Shown: positions 16,318 to 25,314, counted from the stretch's first letter. The stretch is 64,000 nt of DNA from Alphaproteobacteria bacterium (GCA_025934695.1 JAICWS010000001.1:215301-279300), one strand, 5' to 3'. The notes: generated from the sequence alone by a model not told the origin. Numbers and translations are program-made.

Positions 16318-17940
16318 TCAGCCGATCTCCAGCGAGTTGAGGGCGTTTTTGAGGTCGGCGGCGGCGAAGGGTTTGGAGATATATTCATCCATGCCGGCAC
16401 TCAGGAATTTCTCCCGGTCGCCCAGCAGCGCGTGCGCCGTCATGGCGATGAAGGGAGTGCGGCGGCCCCCGCGTTCCCGCTCGAGCCGGCGAAATTCCCG
16501 CGTCGCATCCATGCCGTTCGTATCGGGCATCTGGATATCCATCAGGACGACGTCATATTCGTTCCCGCGCAGTTTCTCCAATGCCTCGTCCGCCGAGGTC
16601 GCGCTGTCGAAAGAATAGCCCCAGGTCTCGAGATAGCCGCTCGTCACCTCGATGTTAGGCTCGTAATCGTCCACGATCAGAACCCGCGGAACATAGCCCG
16701 CGGGCCGGCTGTGCTCGAGCGCCAGCGGCGAGGCCTGGGCCGCTACGGCCGGCGCCCGGCGCAGCGGAAGCCGCACGGTGAAACGTGATCCGTGACCGGG
16801 TCGGCTGTCGACCTCGATGGTGCCGCGCATCATGCTCACCAGCTTTCGCGTGATGGAAAGGCCGAGACCCGTGCCGCCGTACTTGCGGCTGATCGTATTG
16901 TCCGCCTGCACGAATTTTTCGAAGATGGAATTCTGGTTGTCGGTCGAAATGCCGATACCTGTGTCGGTGACGGTGAGAGTGACATCGTCGGTATCGTCCC
17001 TCTGCGCCTCGCTGCGGAGCGTGACGGTGACGCCGCCGCTTTCGGTGAATTTCACGGCATTGCTGACAAGATTGGTGAGGATCTGCTGCATCCGCAGGGC
17101 GTCCCCGATATGCCGCGCGTCGGCGGGGATGTGGTTTTCGACGCTCAAGACGAGCCCTTTTTCCCGCACCTGCGGCCCCACCATGCTGGCGACGCCGTCG
17201 ACGACTGTCATCAGCGAGAAGGGCTGCCGCTCCAGCCTGATTTTGCCGGCTTCGATCTTTGAAATGTCGAGCAGGTCGTTGATGATGGCCAGCAGCGAAT
17301 CCGAACTCCGGCGCAGGATGCCGACGTATTTTTTCTGCCGCTCCGTCAGCGCCTCGCCCGTTTCCAGCAGCTGGGCGACGCCATAAATGGCGTTCATTGG
17401 CGTGCGGATTTCGTGGCTCATGTTCGCGAGGAAGTCGCTTTTGGCGATATTGGCGGCTTCCGACTTTTCCACCGCCGCTTTCAGGGCGGCCGCCTGCCGG
17501 TCGCGCTCGGCGATATAGCCGCGCAGCTCGTACTGCCGCTGCCGGTCGCGCAACGCTGCCTCGATCACGCTCACGAAGCCCGCGACCTGCACAGGGCGCT
17601 TGATAAGCGTCATATGGCCGATCATCTCCAGTGCGGCCAGCGTGGCCTGCGTGTCGGCGCGTCGCTGCGTCAACACGATGAGGGGAATATCCGACCAGGC
17701 GGGCTGCGCAGCGAGCGCAGCTTTCAGTTCGGCGCCGCTCGTCAGCAGCGCTTCTTCCGTGAGAATGGCGGCGCCGGCGCCTTTGGCGATTTCCGCGGCG
17801 ACCTGGCCGACGTTCTGGCAGACGAGGGAATCAATGCCCCGCATACGCAGAATGCGCGCAGTGCCTTCGCCGTCGCGGGCCGTCGGCGGCTGGATCAGAA
17901 CCCTGTGTTCAAGCAGAGAGATGTCTTCAATCGCGCTCAT
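16318..17940 (-). CDS. Hybrid histidine kinase with degenerate N-terminal receiver (KaiC partner)
   Basis: This 540-residue soluble protein starts with a receiver-like fold (about 10–130; VLIQPPTARDGEGTA, IPLIVLTQRR, LIKRPVQVAGF) that lacks the acidic pocket and the phospho-Asp. A coiled coil precedes HisKA ([15 protein letters not shown]), followed by an ATPase ([29 protein letters not shown]). The C-terminal receiver has VLIVDDYEPN, VLMDIQMPDTNG and ISKPFA. The start overlaps the KaiC-like gene by 14 bases. The degenerate domain resembles pseudo-receivers of clock kinases such as KaiA/SasA inputs only in role. Binding to the KaiC-like partner is my inference from the coupled genes. Confidence 0.88.
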   Translation of the reverse strand: MSAIEDISLLEHRVLIQPPTARDGEGTARILRMRGIDSLVCQNVGQVAAEIAKGAGAAILTEEALLTSGAELKAALAAQPAWSDIPLIVLTQRRADTQATLAALEMIGHMTLIKRPVQVAGFVSVIEAALRDRQRQYELRGYIAERDRQAAALKAAVEKSEAANIAKSDFLANMSHEIRTPMNAIYGVAQLLETGEALTERQKKYVGILRRSSDSLLAIINDLLDISKIEAGKIRLERQPFSLMTVVDGVASMVGPQVREKGLVLSVENHIPADARHIGDALRMQQILTNLVSNAVKFTESGGVTVTLRSEAQRDDTDDVTLTVTDTGIGISTDNQNSIFEKFVQADNTISRKYGGTGLGLSITRKLVSMMRGTIEVDSRPGHGSRFTVRLPLRRAPAVAAQASPLALEHSRPAGYVPRVLIVDDYEPNIEVTSGYLETWGYSFDSATSADEALEKLRGNEYDVVLMDIQMPDTNGMDATREFRRLERERGGRRTPFIAMTAHALLGDREKFLSAGMDEYISKPFAAADLKNALNSLEIG

Positions 17941-19444
17941 TCGCCCGGAGGAGCCTCGTAGGTTCGCCGCCGAAAACCGGCGTGCCGGTGAGGAGGCCCT
18001 GGAATTTGTGAAGCGGTTCGCCCGCCCGGATGCCCTTGTCGTCCATGCTGAATTCGCGCAGCGTTTTTTCATGCGCGCCGCTACGTTTCTTCACGACGGA
18101 AATAAGCTGGCGGATCTCGCCGGCCGTTTCGAAGTAACGGAACAGGATGACGGTGTCGGCCAGATAGCTCGCATCCACCGGCGCCTGCGCCGCGGTGCCG
18201 AAAAACCCGTGCTGCGCCACGACGAGGAACGACAGCACGTCGAGATGGCCGAGGTAGGTCAGCAGTTCATGCATCTGCGATATCAGGTGCCGTTCGTCGG
18301 GCATGGCGTTCAGGTAGCCGTTCAGGCTGTCGATGACGACGACCTTGGCCGGCGTGCGGCCGTCCGGTCCTTCGACCGCATGGCGCACCTTGGAGGCGAA
18401 TTCGCCGGGCGACAGTTCGGCAGGGTCCACCGCCTGGATGTCGACGAAACCGTCCTTGACGAATTCGTCCAGCGGCATTCCGAGGCCGCGCGCGCGGTGA
18501 AGCAGCGTTTCGATCCGCTCGTCGAACGTGAAGATGACGGCGCGCTTTTTGTGCTTCGCGGCCTGTATCGCATATTGGAGGGCGAGCGAGCTCTTGCCGA
18601 TCCCGGCGGGGCCCAGCAGTAGCGCGCTCGTGCCCGATTCCATGCCGCCGCCCAGCATTGCGTCGATCGCGGGAATGCCCGAAGTCACCAGCGTCATTTC
18701 CCGCCGCGCGGCATACTCGCCTGCGATGATGCGCGGGAATATCTTCAGGCCACCGTGGGCGATCGTGAAATCATGATAGCCGCCGCGGAAACGCTGGCCG
18801 CGCAGCTTGGTGATGCGAATGCGCCTGCGCTCGGCGCCATAGTCGGGCGACAGCTGCTCAAGCGTAATGACGCCGTGCGCGATACTTTCAAGTTGCATAT
18901 CTTCGGGATTGCTTGTGGTTTTGTCGTCGAGCAGGAAAACCGTGCAGCCGCGGCCGTTGAAGTACTGCTTGAGCGCCAGGACCTGGCGGCGGAAGCGCAA
19001 CGGGGTCTGTGCGAGCAGCTTGATTTCCGACAGGGAATCGATGACGAGCCGCGCGGGGCTGAAGCGTTCGACGCCCTCGAGGATCGCCTTGGTCGTCACG
19101 CCCAGTTCCACCTCGGAGGGCTGGTACATGGTGAATTGATTTTCGGGGTCAAGCTCGCCCTCGTTCGCCACAAGTTCAAGTATCTCGACGCCATCAAGCG
19201 ACATCCCGTGCGACGCTGCAACGGCCAGCAGTTCGTTTTTGGTTTCCGACAGGGTGACATAGAGAACTTTTTCGCCGAGGCGGACGCCTTCGAGCAGGAT
19301 CTGGAGCGACAAGGTTGTCTTCCCCGAGCCCGGCGAGCCATTCAGGAGATAGACGCGCTCGGGCGCAAGGCCGCCGCCGAGCAGGTCGTCGAATTCGGGG
19401 ATACCGGAGCTGATGGTTTTTGGTTTGATAAATTTGGCGGGCAT
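17927..19444 (-). CDS. KaiC-like double RecA-domain ATPase
   Basis: This 505-residue protein has two KaiC/RadA-like domains. Domain 1 has Walker A GSPGSGKTTLSLQILLEG, catalytic-region TLSETKNEL and LVIDSLSE. Domain 2 has Walker A GPAGIGKSSLALQYA, TFDERIETLLHRA and VVVIDSLNGYL. The length matches KaiC (about 519 in cyanobacteria) but without the long autophosphorylation tail motif. No KaiA or KaiB lies nearby. It is coupled by overlap to a hybrid kinase, an arrangement known for KaiC homologues of non-clock signalling in proteobacteria. A plausible role is a timer or energy-sensing switch for that kinase. Confidence 0.88.
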   Translation of the reverse strand: MPAKFIKPKTISSGIPEFDDLLGGGLAPERVYLLNGSPGSGKTTLSLQILLEGVRLGEKVLYVTLSETKNELLAVAASHGMSLDGVEILELVANEGELDPENQFTMYQPSEVELGVTTKAILEGVERFSPARLVIDSLSEIKLLAQTPLRFRRQVLALKQYFNGRGCTVFLLDDKTTSNPEDMQLESIAHGVITLEQLSPDYGAERRRIRITKLRGQRFRGGYHDFTIAHGGLKIFPRIIAGEYAARREMTLVTSGIPAIDAMLGGGMESGTSALLLGPAGIGKSSLALQYAIQAAKHKKRAVIFTFDERIETLLHRARGLGMPLDEFVKDGFVDIQAVDPAELSPGEFASKVRHAVEGPDGRTPAKVVVIDSLNGYLNAMPDERHLISQMHELLTYLGHLDVLSFLVVAQHGFFGTAAQAPVDASYLADTVILFRYFETAGEIRQLISVVKKRSGAHEKTLREFSMDDKGIRAGEPLHKFQGLLTGTPVFGGEPTRLLRANERD

Positions 19445-19503
19445 GGGTCCTCAATTCCGTTATTTGGCAAAAATCCGCATAAGCGAAAATTCGCGGAGGG
19501 ATG

Positions 19504-19533
19504 ATAATATTTATCTAGGAGGATTTCCCTCAA
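19504..19533 (-). promoter_or_regulatory. Candidate promoter of the kaiC-like operon
   Basis: On the minus strand TTGAGG, an 18-base spacer and TATTAT lie about 60 bases before the KaiC-like start. Confidence 0.35.
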
Positions 19534-19672
19534 AATATTGAGAGTATTTCCTGCATGCGCGGGAACTGGAACACTATTGTACCGCGCATGGCACGGTCAG
19601 CGATGTAACGTTTCCTAACGCATTGATTTTTTTAAAAAGCGCCGATTTGCCGAAGGGGGAGCGGGCGCTTCC

Positions 19673-20698
19673 TCACAAACCCCACTTGTGCCTTACAATT
19701 TTCCGCACGTTGCGCTTGCCGATGTCTTTTTCGGCTTGTTCGAGCAATTGCATGGATTTGCCGAAGTCGACGCCGCCATTATTGGCCGGAAGCTGGGACT
19801 GGGGAACGGGGCCTTGCGACATCATCGCCTGATGCGCGGCGGAGAAATGTTCCTGGGCGTGCTGGCGCGGGGTGCGGCCCTGGTTGTTCTTCAAGAGCAG
19901 CGGCGAGCCTTTTTCGATCAGCAGGTCGACGATCTCGTGCAGGCCGCGCTCGGCGGCGAGGTGCAGGGCCGATCCGTCGGTGCGGCTGACATGCTTGAGG
20001 TTCGCGCCCGCGTCGATCAGCTTTTCCGCCACGCGCACATCGGGATTGTGGCTGATGAGGGCCAGGAGCGGCGTCTGCTCCGACTTGTCGACCGGGTCGC
20101 TTTTCGCGCCTGCCTTCAGCAGCAGGTCGATGACCGGGTTGCGCCGATCGTCCGCCGCATCCTTCTGCCCCTTGGGCCGCGCGGCTGCGATGGTGTGCAG
20201 CGGCGTCTGGCCGAAAAAGCCCTTGGCGTTCGGGTTGGCGCGGTTGTTCAAAAGCTCGGCCACCATCTCGGGGTTCTGGCTGTGGCTGCAGGCGAAATGC
20301 AGCGGCTTGGACGAGCCGAACTGGTCGATATTCACGTCGGCGTTCACATCCGCGCCGCGCTTGATCATGTGCCGGAGCACCGTCACGTCGTTGGACTGGC
20401 AGATGATGCCGAAGGGCGAGGCGTCGTGCCCCTGCGGCTGGTTCAGCTTGCCGCCCGCATCGATCAGCGTGTCGATGATGGCGAGGTTCACCGCGTTGCG
20501 ATAGACAAGCGCGCAGGCCTTGCGCAGCTCGGTGGTCAGGAAATCCGCGCGTTCCTGCCGCGGCAGCCGCAGGTCTTTCACCAGCGACTTCAGCTTGTCG
20601 ACGTCCTGCGTGAAAATCGCGTGGTCGAAATCCGCATACGGCTTCTTGCCGCGCGTGCTGCCCGAATTGAAATCCCCGGACAGGTTTTCGTCTGCCAT
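19673..20698 (-). CDS. Ankyrin-repeat protein
   Basis: This 341-residue protein is without signal peptide or membrane helix. About six ankyrin repeats span residues 65–285, with consensus cores such as KPLHFACSHSQNPEMVAELL, QTPLHTIAAARP, QTPLLALISHNPDVRVAEKL, SALHLAAERGLHEIVDLLIE and RTPRQHAQEH. The first 60 residues and the last 45 (basic, GKRNVRKIVRHKWG) are unique. It is predicted to bind proteins in the cytoplasm; the partner is unknown. It is one of four ankyrin genes in the window, with no sequence beyond the repeats shared with the others. Confidence 0.85.
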   Translation of the reverse strand: MADENLSGDFNSGSTRGKKPYADFDHAIFTQDVDKLKSLVKDLRLPRQERADFLTTELRKACALVYRNAVNLAIIDTLIDAGGKLNQPQGHDASPFGIICQSNDVTVLRHMIKRGADVNADVNIDQFGSSKPLHFACSHSQNPEMVAELLNNRANPNAKGFFGQTPLHTIAAARPKGQKDAADDRRNPVIDLLLKAGAKSDPVDKSEQTPLLALISHNPDVRVAEKLIDAGANLKHVSRTDGSALHLAAERGLHEIVDLLIEKGSPLLLKNNQGRTPRQHAQEHFSAAHQAMMSQGPVPQSQLPANNGGVDFGKSMQLLEQAEKDIGKRNVRKIVRHKWGL

Positions 20699-20853
20699 GT
20701 ATCGCTCCTCTATCTACCGTGGGCGGATACTAATATCTTCGGCGGGGAAAGATAGGGGGTTTGAAGGGTTGTTATTCTTTAAGTACGCGAAGCTCGAGCC
20801 ACGATATTTATTTCCAAATAAGCTTCAGAAAACGCGACAAAATATATAATCAT

Positions 20854-20882
20854 TTGACGTAATAATGAGCGCCAACTATACT
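20854..20882 (+). promoter_or_regulatory. Sigma70-type promoter
   Basis: TTGACG, a 17-base spacer and TATACT lie 25 bases before the ATG at 20908. The match to the housekeeping consensus is near optimal. Confidence 0.6.
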
Positions 20883-20907
20883 GTTCCGGTTTGACGGGAG
20901 CAGCCTC

Positions 20908-21231
20908 ATGGATGCAATGACCGAACGCCTGATCCGCGAAGCCGAGCAGATCACCAAGGCTAGCCAGGCCCGGGGCCTCATTGACCCCGACAAGCTCATC
21001 GCCGCGAGCGAGCGGTTGCAGCGCCTCATCGACCGGGAGAACGCCGCGCGCGGAAAACGCCTGAAGCAGCTGGAAGACACTCAAGAGACGCTGCGGCGGC
21101 GCTCGGACGAGCTTACCGCGGTCCTGGCCGAGGAAGCGGAAAAAACCTGCGTGATCGAAGCGACAATCCTCCAGCAGGACCTATCGATCCACAAGCCGCT
21201 GAAGCTGAAAGCGCCGCGCCGTATTCCCTAA
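20908..21231 (+). CDS. Small coiled-coil protein, unknown
   Basis: This 107-residue protein consists almost entirely of charged helix (EAEQITKASQARGLIDPDKL, ERLQRLIDRENAARGKRLKQ, LEDTQETLRRRSDELTAVL). It is likely a coiled coil with a short basic Pro-containing tail. It has its own good promoter. It is convergent with and overlaps the next gene by 4 bases. I do not recognise a family and can say nothing of its role beyond oligomerisation. Confidence 0.6.
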   Translation: MDAMTERLIREAEQITKASQARGLIDPDKLIAASERLQRLIDRENAARGKRLKQLEDTQETLRRRSDELTAVLAEEAEKTCVIEATILQQDLSIHKPLKLKAPRRIP

Positions 21232-21917
21232 TGGCTCATATTCGCGATGGTGACATTCATTGCTGCGATCGTGGCTGCGGTCGCCGCTGTCGTTGACGCG
21301 CTGGCGGCGTCGGCGTCTGCCTGAGCCTTTTTTTCCATTGCCGCGCGGTGGATGCGGTTTTCTCGCACTTCCATCTTCAGCGACGCGTGACGGAAGGCAG
21401 AGCGGAATTCGTCGCGCACGGTGGGATCCTTCGAGAACAGGGATTTGTCCATCGCATCGAGTTCTTGCCCGATGCGGGCCTGCATCTTGTCGTTCCGGGC
21501 CGTCATAATCTCGCGCGCCTCCCGGCCTTCGCGTTCCGGCCTGGAGGAGAGGATGCCATAGGTGGCGGCGCCCGACAGCAATCCCGCCATGATTCCGATG
21601 CCGCCAGCGGCGATGCCGATGACCAGGTCGACCGGCGCCAGAAGCACGGCCACGCCAATGAAGACCCCGACGGCGGTCAGGCCGAAGGCGATGTTGGAGG
21701 GCGTGCCGGCGCGTTTTTGCGCGCGCGCTTTCGTGACGTCGCCGATCTCCTTGTCGGTCTTGTCAAAGGCATCCCACAGCCTTTCGCGCAGGTTGAAAAG
21801 CTTCATCGCCTTGCCGAGGAAATCCGGTTCCTTCACCGCGTCGTCAAGAGCGGAAGTTTTAGCGACCTCGCCGAAGGCATCATCCTTGAGAATCAAGGTC
21901 ATGGGGTGTTCCGTCAT
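21228..21917 (-). CDS. Hypothetical protein with two membrane helices
   Basis: This 229-residue protein has two adjacent membrane helices near residues 75–122 (IAFGLTAVGVFIGVAVLL, IGIAAGGIGIMAGLLSGAA). They are flanked by a charged N-terminal helical domain and a long basic helix (REIMTARNDKMQARIGQELD). The C-terminus is an Ala/Thr-rich run (AAATTAATAATIAAM type). The two helices form a hairpin, so both ends face the cytoplasm. The family is unknown. Confidence 0.6.
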   Translation of the reverse strand: MTEHPMTLILKDDAFGEVAKTSALDDAVKEPDFLGKAMKLFNLRERLWDAFDKTDKEIGDVTKARAQKRAGTPSNIAFGLTAVGVFIGVAVLLAPVDLVIGIAAGGIGIMAGLLSGAATYGILSSRPEREGREAREIMTARNDKMQARIGQELDAMDKSLFSKDPTVRDEFRSAFRHASLKMEVRENRIHRAAMEKKAQADADAASASTTAATAATIAAMNVTIANMSH

Positions 21918-21996
21918 TATTAATGCGTTCTCAATTTATTCAAGCTTAGTCCTGGAAATAAGGGTCGTCAAAGACATCCGAAAATATCATATTAAA

Positions 21997-22221
21997 TCAA
22001 TAGGAAAAGAATGATATATACCGGAAGTGAGCATAATCGAATGAGGCCGCCGCCGACGATTCGGATTCGGCAGACAAAAAGGCGCGACCCCGGCATCGCG
22101 CCGGGATCGCTTTAGCTTTCGGTAGGGTCAGCTTACTCGGCTGCGCCACTTTCGCGGCTTTTTCGAGTTTGCGCTGGCGGCGGACCATGCGGAAGAAGGT
22201 TTTTTCGTCAGCGACCTTCAC
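21997..22221 (-). CDS. Possible small basic protein
   Basis: This is a 74-residue frame with a GTG start and a Lys/Arg-rich first half (MVRRQRKLEKAAKVAQPSKL). The second half lies in a hairpin region and reads poorly as protein. There is no ribosome site at normal spacing and no similarity I recognise. It lies 68 bases after mnmA on the same strand. It may be spurious. Confidence 0.25.
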   Translation of the reverse strand: MKVADEKTFFRMVRRQRKLEKAAKVAQPSKLTLPKAKAIPARCRGRAFLSAESESSAAASFDYAHFRYISFFSY

Positions 22222-22289
22222 ACCTTTGTTGAAGGCTTTCTGCAGCTTAAAAAATATACGGCAATAAATAGGGGAGAAATGCCAGCCGC

Positions 22290-23417
22290 TTAAGCCGCCA
22301 CCTGGACCTTGCTGTTTTCCGAGCCGACAATCCAGCCGCCGCCGAGAACGCGGTTGCCGGTATAGGCGACGCAGGCCTGCCCCGCGGCCACGCCAAAGGC
22401 GGGGCTTTGCAGTACCACGCGGTCTTTATACAGACGCGCGGGCAGGGGCGGCTGGGCGGAGCGGAGTTTCACCTCCACGTCCATGCCGTCCTCAGGGATA
22501 TCTGTCACGAGCCAGTTGCATTCCTTCATGAAGACCGTGTCGCGCGCCAAGGCTTCGTAGGGGCCGACGAGCACCTGGTTTCTATCTGGTTTCAGGCCGA
22601 CGACGAAGAGCGGGGTGTTGCCTTCGGTATGGCCGCCGCCGATGCCGAGGCCGCGGCGCTGGCCCACCGTGTAATTGATGATCCCGTCATGCTGCCCGAG
22701 CACGCGCCCGTCGATATGGACGATATCGCCCGGGCTCATGGCACCGGGGCGGAATTTCTCGACCACCTTTGCATAAGAGCCGCCCGGCACGAAGCAAATG
22801 TCCATGCTATCCGGTTTATCGGCGACAATAAGACCGAAGCGTTCGGCGTGCCGCCTTGTGATGTCTTTCGTCCAGCCGCCCAAGGGGAAGCGCAGGAAGT
22901 CGAGCTGTTCTTGCGTTGTGGCGAACAGGAAATAGCTCTGGTCCTTCGATGGATCGATGGCGCGATGCAGCTCCGCGCCCGCCGTGCCCATGACGCGCTG
23001 GATATAGTGGCCGGTCGCCATGCAATCCGCACCTAAATCCTGAGCCGTTTGCAGCAAGTCCTTGAATTTGACGTTCTGGTTGCACTTGACGCAGGGGATC
23101 GGCGTCTCGCCTTTAAGGTAGCTGTCAACAAAGTCCTCGATCACGCTGTTTTGAAAGCGGCTTTGATAGTTGAGCACATAATGCTCAAAGCCCATGGCTT
23201 CCGCCACGCGCTTGGCGTCATAGATGTCTTGGCCGGCGCAGCAGGCGCCTTTCTTTTGAATGGCTTCGCCGTGATCGTAAAGCTGCAAGGTGATGCCCAC
23301 GACTTGGTATCCCTGCTCGTGCAGCAGGGCAGCCGTCACCGAGCTGTCCACGCCGCCCGACATGGCGACGACAACGCGGGTATCTTTCGGGTCTTTGTTA
23401 ATGCCAAGACTATTCAC
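22290..23417 (-). CDS. mnmA: tRNA-specific 2-thiouridylase MnmA
   Basis: This 375-residue enzyme adds sulfur to U34 of tRNA-Lys/Glu/Gln using ATP and a persulfide relay. PP-loop motif [15 protein letters not shown], catalytic Cys in IPCVKCN and the second active Cys in [12 protein letters not shown] are present, along with tRNA-contact motif TGHY and DQSYFL. The GTG start at 23417 gives the NSLG…[11 protein letters not shown] opening usual in this class and has GAAGG 7 bases upstream. An ATG at 23438 or further out would read through the palindromic element just upstream. The sulfur relay partner (cysteine desulfurase) is encoded 3 kb away. Confidence 0.93.
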   Translation of the reverse strand: MNSLGINKDPKDTRVVVAMSGGVDSSVTAALLHEQGYQVVGITLQLYDHGEAIQKKGACCAGQDIYDAKRVAEAMGFEHYVLNYQSRFQNSVIEDFVDSYLKGETPIPCVKCNQNVKFKDLLQTAQDLGADCMATGHYIQRVMGTAGAELHRAIDPSKDQSYFLFATTQEQLDFLRFPLGGWTKDITRRHAERFGLIVADKPDSMDICFVPGGSYAKVVEKFRPGAMSPGDIVHIDGRVLGQHDGIINYTVGQRRGLGIGGGHTEGNTPLFVVGLKPDRNQVLVGPYEALARDTVFMKECNWLVTDIPEDGMDVEVKLRSAQPPLPARLYKDRVVLQSPAFGVAAGQACVAYTGNRVLGGGWIVGSENSKVQVAA

Positions 23418-23432
23418 GTTAACACCTTCATT

Positions 23433-23514
23433 CGTCATTCCCGCGAAAGCGGGAATCTCGGGCCGCAAGAGCGTACTCATTCTGCACAAGATCCCCGCTT
23501 TCGCGGGGATGACG
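23433..23514. repeat. Family C palindromic element
   Basis: Arms CGTCATTCCCGCGAAAGCGG and its near inverse (ATCCCCGCTTTCGCGGGGAT, GACG) flank 33 unrelated bases. It is an 82-bp REP pair of the type whose translation reads IPAFAGMT. It sits 4 bases from the ribosome site of mnmA. Only one copy is in the window. Confidence 0.8.
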
Positions 23515-23628
23515 CGGGGTAGAAAATAAACCTTTTCGACAGGAAAAACAAGCATTTTTCATAATTTAAAATCAAAGCAGGCATTCCTGTTGATTGACCA
23601 TAAACGAAGTGCCGCCTATAAGGAGGCC

Positions 23629-23901
23629 ATGTCCGATGTTTTTGACCATAACGATGACGAATTTATCGAGTTCACGCCCGAACCGGGGCTGAAAATCGAG
23701 GCGGTCGCGCCGATCATCACCCGGATGACCAAAGAGCTCGAAATGGACGCTGAAATCCATTTCCCGGCCTTCACGCTGCACGTGCCGCAGGCGGCCACGA
23801 CGAAGGACGTCTGCGACGCCTATTACAAGGTCAGCGTCGAATACCTGCCGGAATTGCGTCCCGGCTTCAAACCGCCCGAAAGAGGTCCGCGCCTGGGCTG
23901 A
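23629..23901 (+). CDS. Small uncharacterised protein, paralogue A
   Basis: This 90-residue acidic protein reads FIEFTPEPGLKIEAVAPIIT, then AEIHFPAFTLHVP and DAYYKVSVEYLPEL. The next gene encodes a diverged copy sharing the EFTPE-G-I-A spacing, the IH-P core and the closing Tyr helix. Start: an AGGAGG two bases from the ATG, slightly close. There is no signal peptide. The domain appears alpha/beta and about 70 residues. The function is unknown. Confidence 0.65.
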   Translation: MSDVFDHNDDEFIEFTPEPGLKIEAVAPIITRMTKELEMDAEIHFPAFTLHVPQAATTKDVCDAYYKVSVEYLPELRPGFKPPERGPRLG

Positions 23902-24011
23902 TATTTTCCGAATAGTCAGCCACTTACGCCGGATTTTAACGCTTCGTTCAACGCGACCTGTTATACTAAGATCGCGGGAACAGTACCCGCGCTGTTTCAG
24001 GTAAAGGGAAC

Positions 24012-24329
24012 ATGGCCGGCAAGAAAAAGAATAACGGAAAGTCCAGCGGATCGAACGGCAATGGTCATGGCAATGGCCACGGAACCGGCGATCACGAGCA
24101 TGTCCTCGAATTCACGCCGGAAGGCGGTTTCAATATCCGCACCGCGGCGCGGCATTTTTCGCAGCTGATGGAAAAATCCGGGCAGGCGCTCATCATCCAC
24201 CTGCCGCATGTCTCGGTCGAATTCGAGGCCGGCTGCACGCCCCGGGAAATCATCGAAGGCTATAACCAGGCCATGCAGTCGCGCTTCATCGTCAAGCCGT
24301 CGAACGCGAACGTGAAGACGGTGAAGTAA
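24012..24329 (+). CDS. Small uncharacterised protein, paralogue B
   Basis: This 105-residue protein has a Gly/Asn/His-rich N-terminal tail (NGKSSGSNGNGHGNGHGTGD). It is followed by a domain matching paralogue A (VLEFTPEGGFNIRTAARHF, ALIIHLPHVSVEF, TPREIIEGYNQAM). The tail may bind metal or be a flexible tether; this is inference. AAAGG lies 6 bases upstream of the ATG. A family A repeat follows 21 bases after the stop. Confidence 0.65.
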   Translation: MAGKKKNNGKSSGSNGNGHGNGHGTGDHEHVLEFTPEGGFNIRTAARHFSQLMEKSGQALIIHLPHVSVEFEAGCTPREIIEGYNQAMQSRFIVKPSNANVKTVK

Positions 24330-24350
24330 GCTCCACGAAGCTGACTTAAT

Positions 24351-24448
24351 CCACCCCGACGAAAGTCGGGATCCAGTCCCGTTACTTCTACCTCATAAAT
24401 TTAGCGATAGAAGTTGCATAAACTGGACCCCGACTTTCGTCGGGGTGG
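24351..24448. repeat. Family A palindromic element, copy 3 (opposite orientation)
   Basis: This 98-bp copy has a centre (CCTCATAAATTTAGCGATAG) that is the reverse complement of that in copies 1–2, so the element was inserted or copied in the other direction. It lies between convergent genes. Confidence 0.9.
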
Positions 24449-24468
24449 TTCGACTGCAATTTTGCTTT

Positions 24469-25011
24469 TCAAACCCGATTGGGTTTCGGCGCGGATACAG
24501 TTGTCTGCGCCACCGGCAGTTTGGCTGGACTCAGCGTCTGGTCGGGATTGCGCATGCGCAAGACGCCGTGGCCGCCATGCGCCTCGTATTCCATCGGTCC
24601 GTCATGGTGATAGGCGGAAGGGGCACGGGTGCCAGCCAGGTTTTCGGCCTGAACGAGTCCGCGCAAATAGTTCGTCAGCTTCAGCGGGTTCTGGCGGTTC
24701 CATTCCGACCCGCCGCCGTCGACGACATAGTTCTTGAGCGTGGGATTGGTCGAGGCCGCCGATACCAACTGCAGGCTCGTCTTGAGTGTGGCCATCAGCG
24801 CCTTCGCATGCTTGTCCTCGAAGGCCAGCTGGCCGGGATTGCGCCCTTTTCCGGCATGGACTTCCGCATTGTAATCGGTAATTTGCTTGCGGATCTGGTC
24901 GGCATTCGCAGCGACGCCCGGCGCATTGTTATAAGGCGGGCAGTTTTCGACGAAGGTCAGATATTCCTGCGCGGTGCTGATGACATTGCGAACGGACGGT
25001 TTGTGATCCAT
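24469..25011 (-). CDS. Hypothetical cytoplasmic protein
   Basis: This 180-residue protein opens MDHKPSVRNVISTAQEYLTF, then a helical region (ADQIRKQITDYNAEVHAG, AFEDKHAKALMATLKTSL) and a Pro/Thr-rich tail. No motif I know and no signal peptide. The start has AGAGG at usual spacing; the frame continues 30 codons upstream without a plausible start. It is monocistronic between repeats. Confidence 0.6.
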   Translation of the reverse strand: MDHKPSVRNVISTAQEYLTFVENCPPYNNAPGVAANADQIRKQITDYNAEVHAGKGRNPGQLAFEDKHAKALMATLKTSLQLVSAASTNPTLKNYVVDGGGSEWNRQNPLKLTNYLRGLVQAENLAGTRAPSAYHHDGPMEYEAHGGHGVLRMRNPDQTLSPAKLPVAQTTVSAPKPNRV

Positions 25012-25113
25012 GGACAACCTCTGTTTGACGGAGTCATGAAATATTATAACCCCGCGAGATTTAATAAAAGATGAACGGTGTGCTGCATCGTTCTCGCACA
25101 ATTGGTAATCCTA

Positions 25114-25230
25114 GTGCCACCCCGGCGCAGGCCGGGGTCCACGGACTTGGAAGAGCATTCTTGAACTGGCCGACACCTGTTGCGCTGAAAGGATGTAGTC
25201 CGTGGACCCCGGCTTTCGCCGGGGTGGCAC
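25114..25230. repeat. Family B palindromic element, copy 2
   Basis: This 117-bp element has arms GTGCCACCCCGGCGCAGGCC and GGCTTTCGCCGGGGTGGCAC. The inner sequence shares CGGACT and GTAGTCCG with copy 1. Confidence 0.85.
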
Positions 25231-25263
25231 GTATGAATCCCGCCGGCGCATGAGCAAAATAAG

Positions 25264-25293
25264 AAAGGCCGCCGGTTGTGCGCGGCGGCCTTT
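25264..25293 (-). terminator. Intrinsic terminator of the repeat-rich exported protein gene
   Basis: The 10-bp GC-rich stem AAAGGCCGCC / GGCGGCCTTT, read on the minus strand, is followed by CTTATTTTG. It is 22 bases after the stop. Confidence 0.7.
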
Positions 25294-25314
25294 CGATTGG
25301 GGCATGCTGGTATT

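Noticed and set aside
24351-24448. Family A elements as intrinsic terminators
   Set aside because: They form strong hairpins but lack a following U-run and also occur between codirectional genes.
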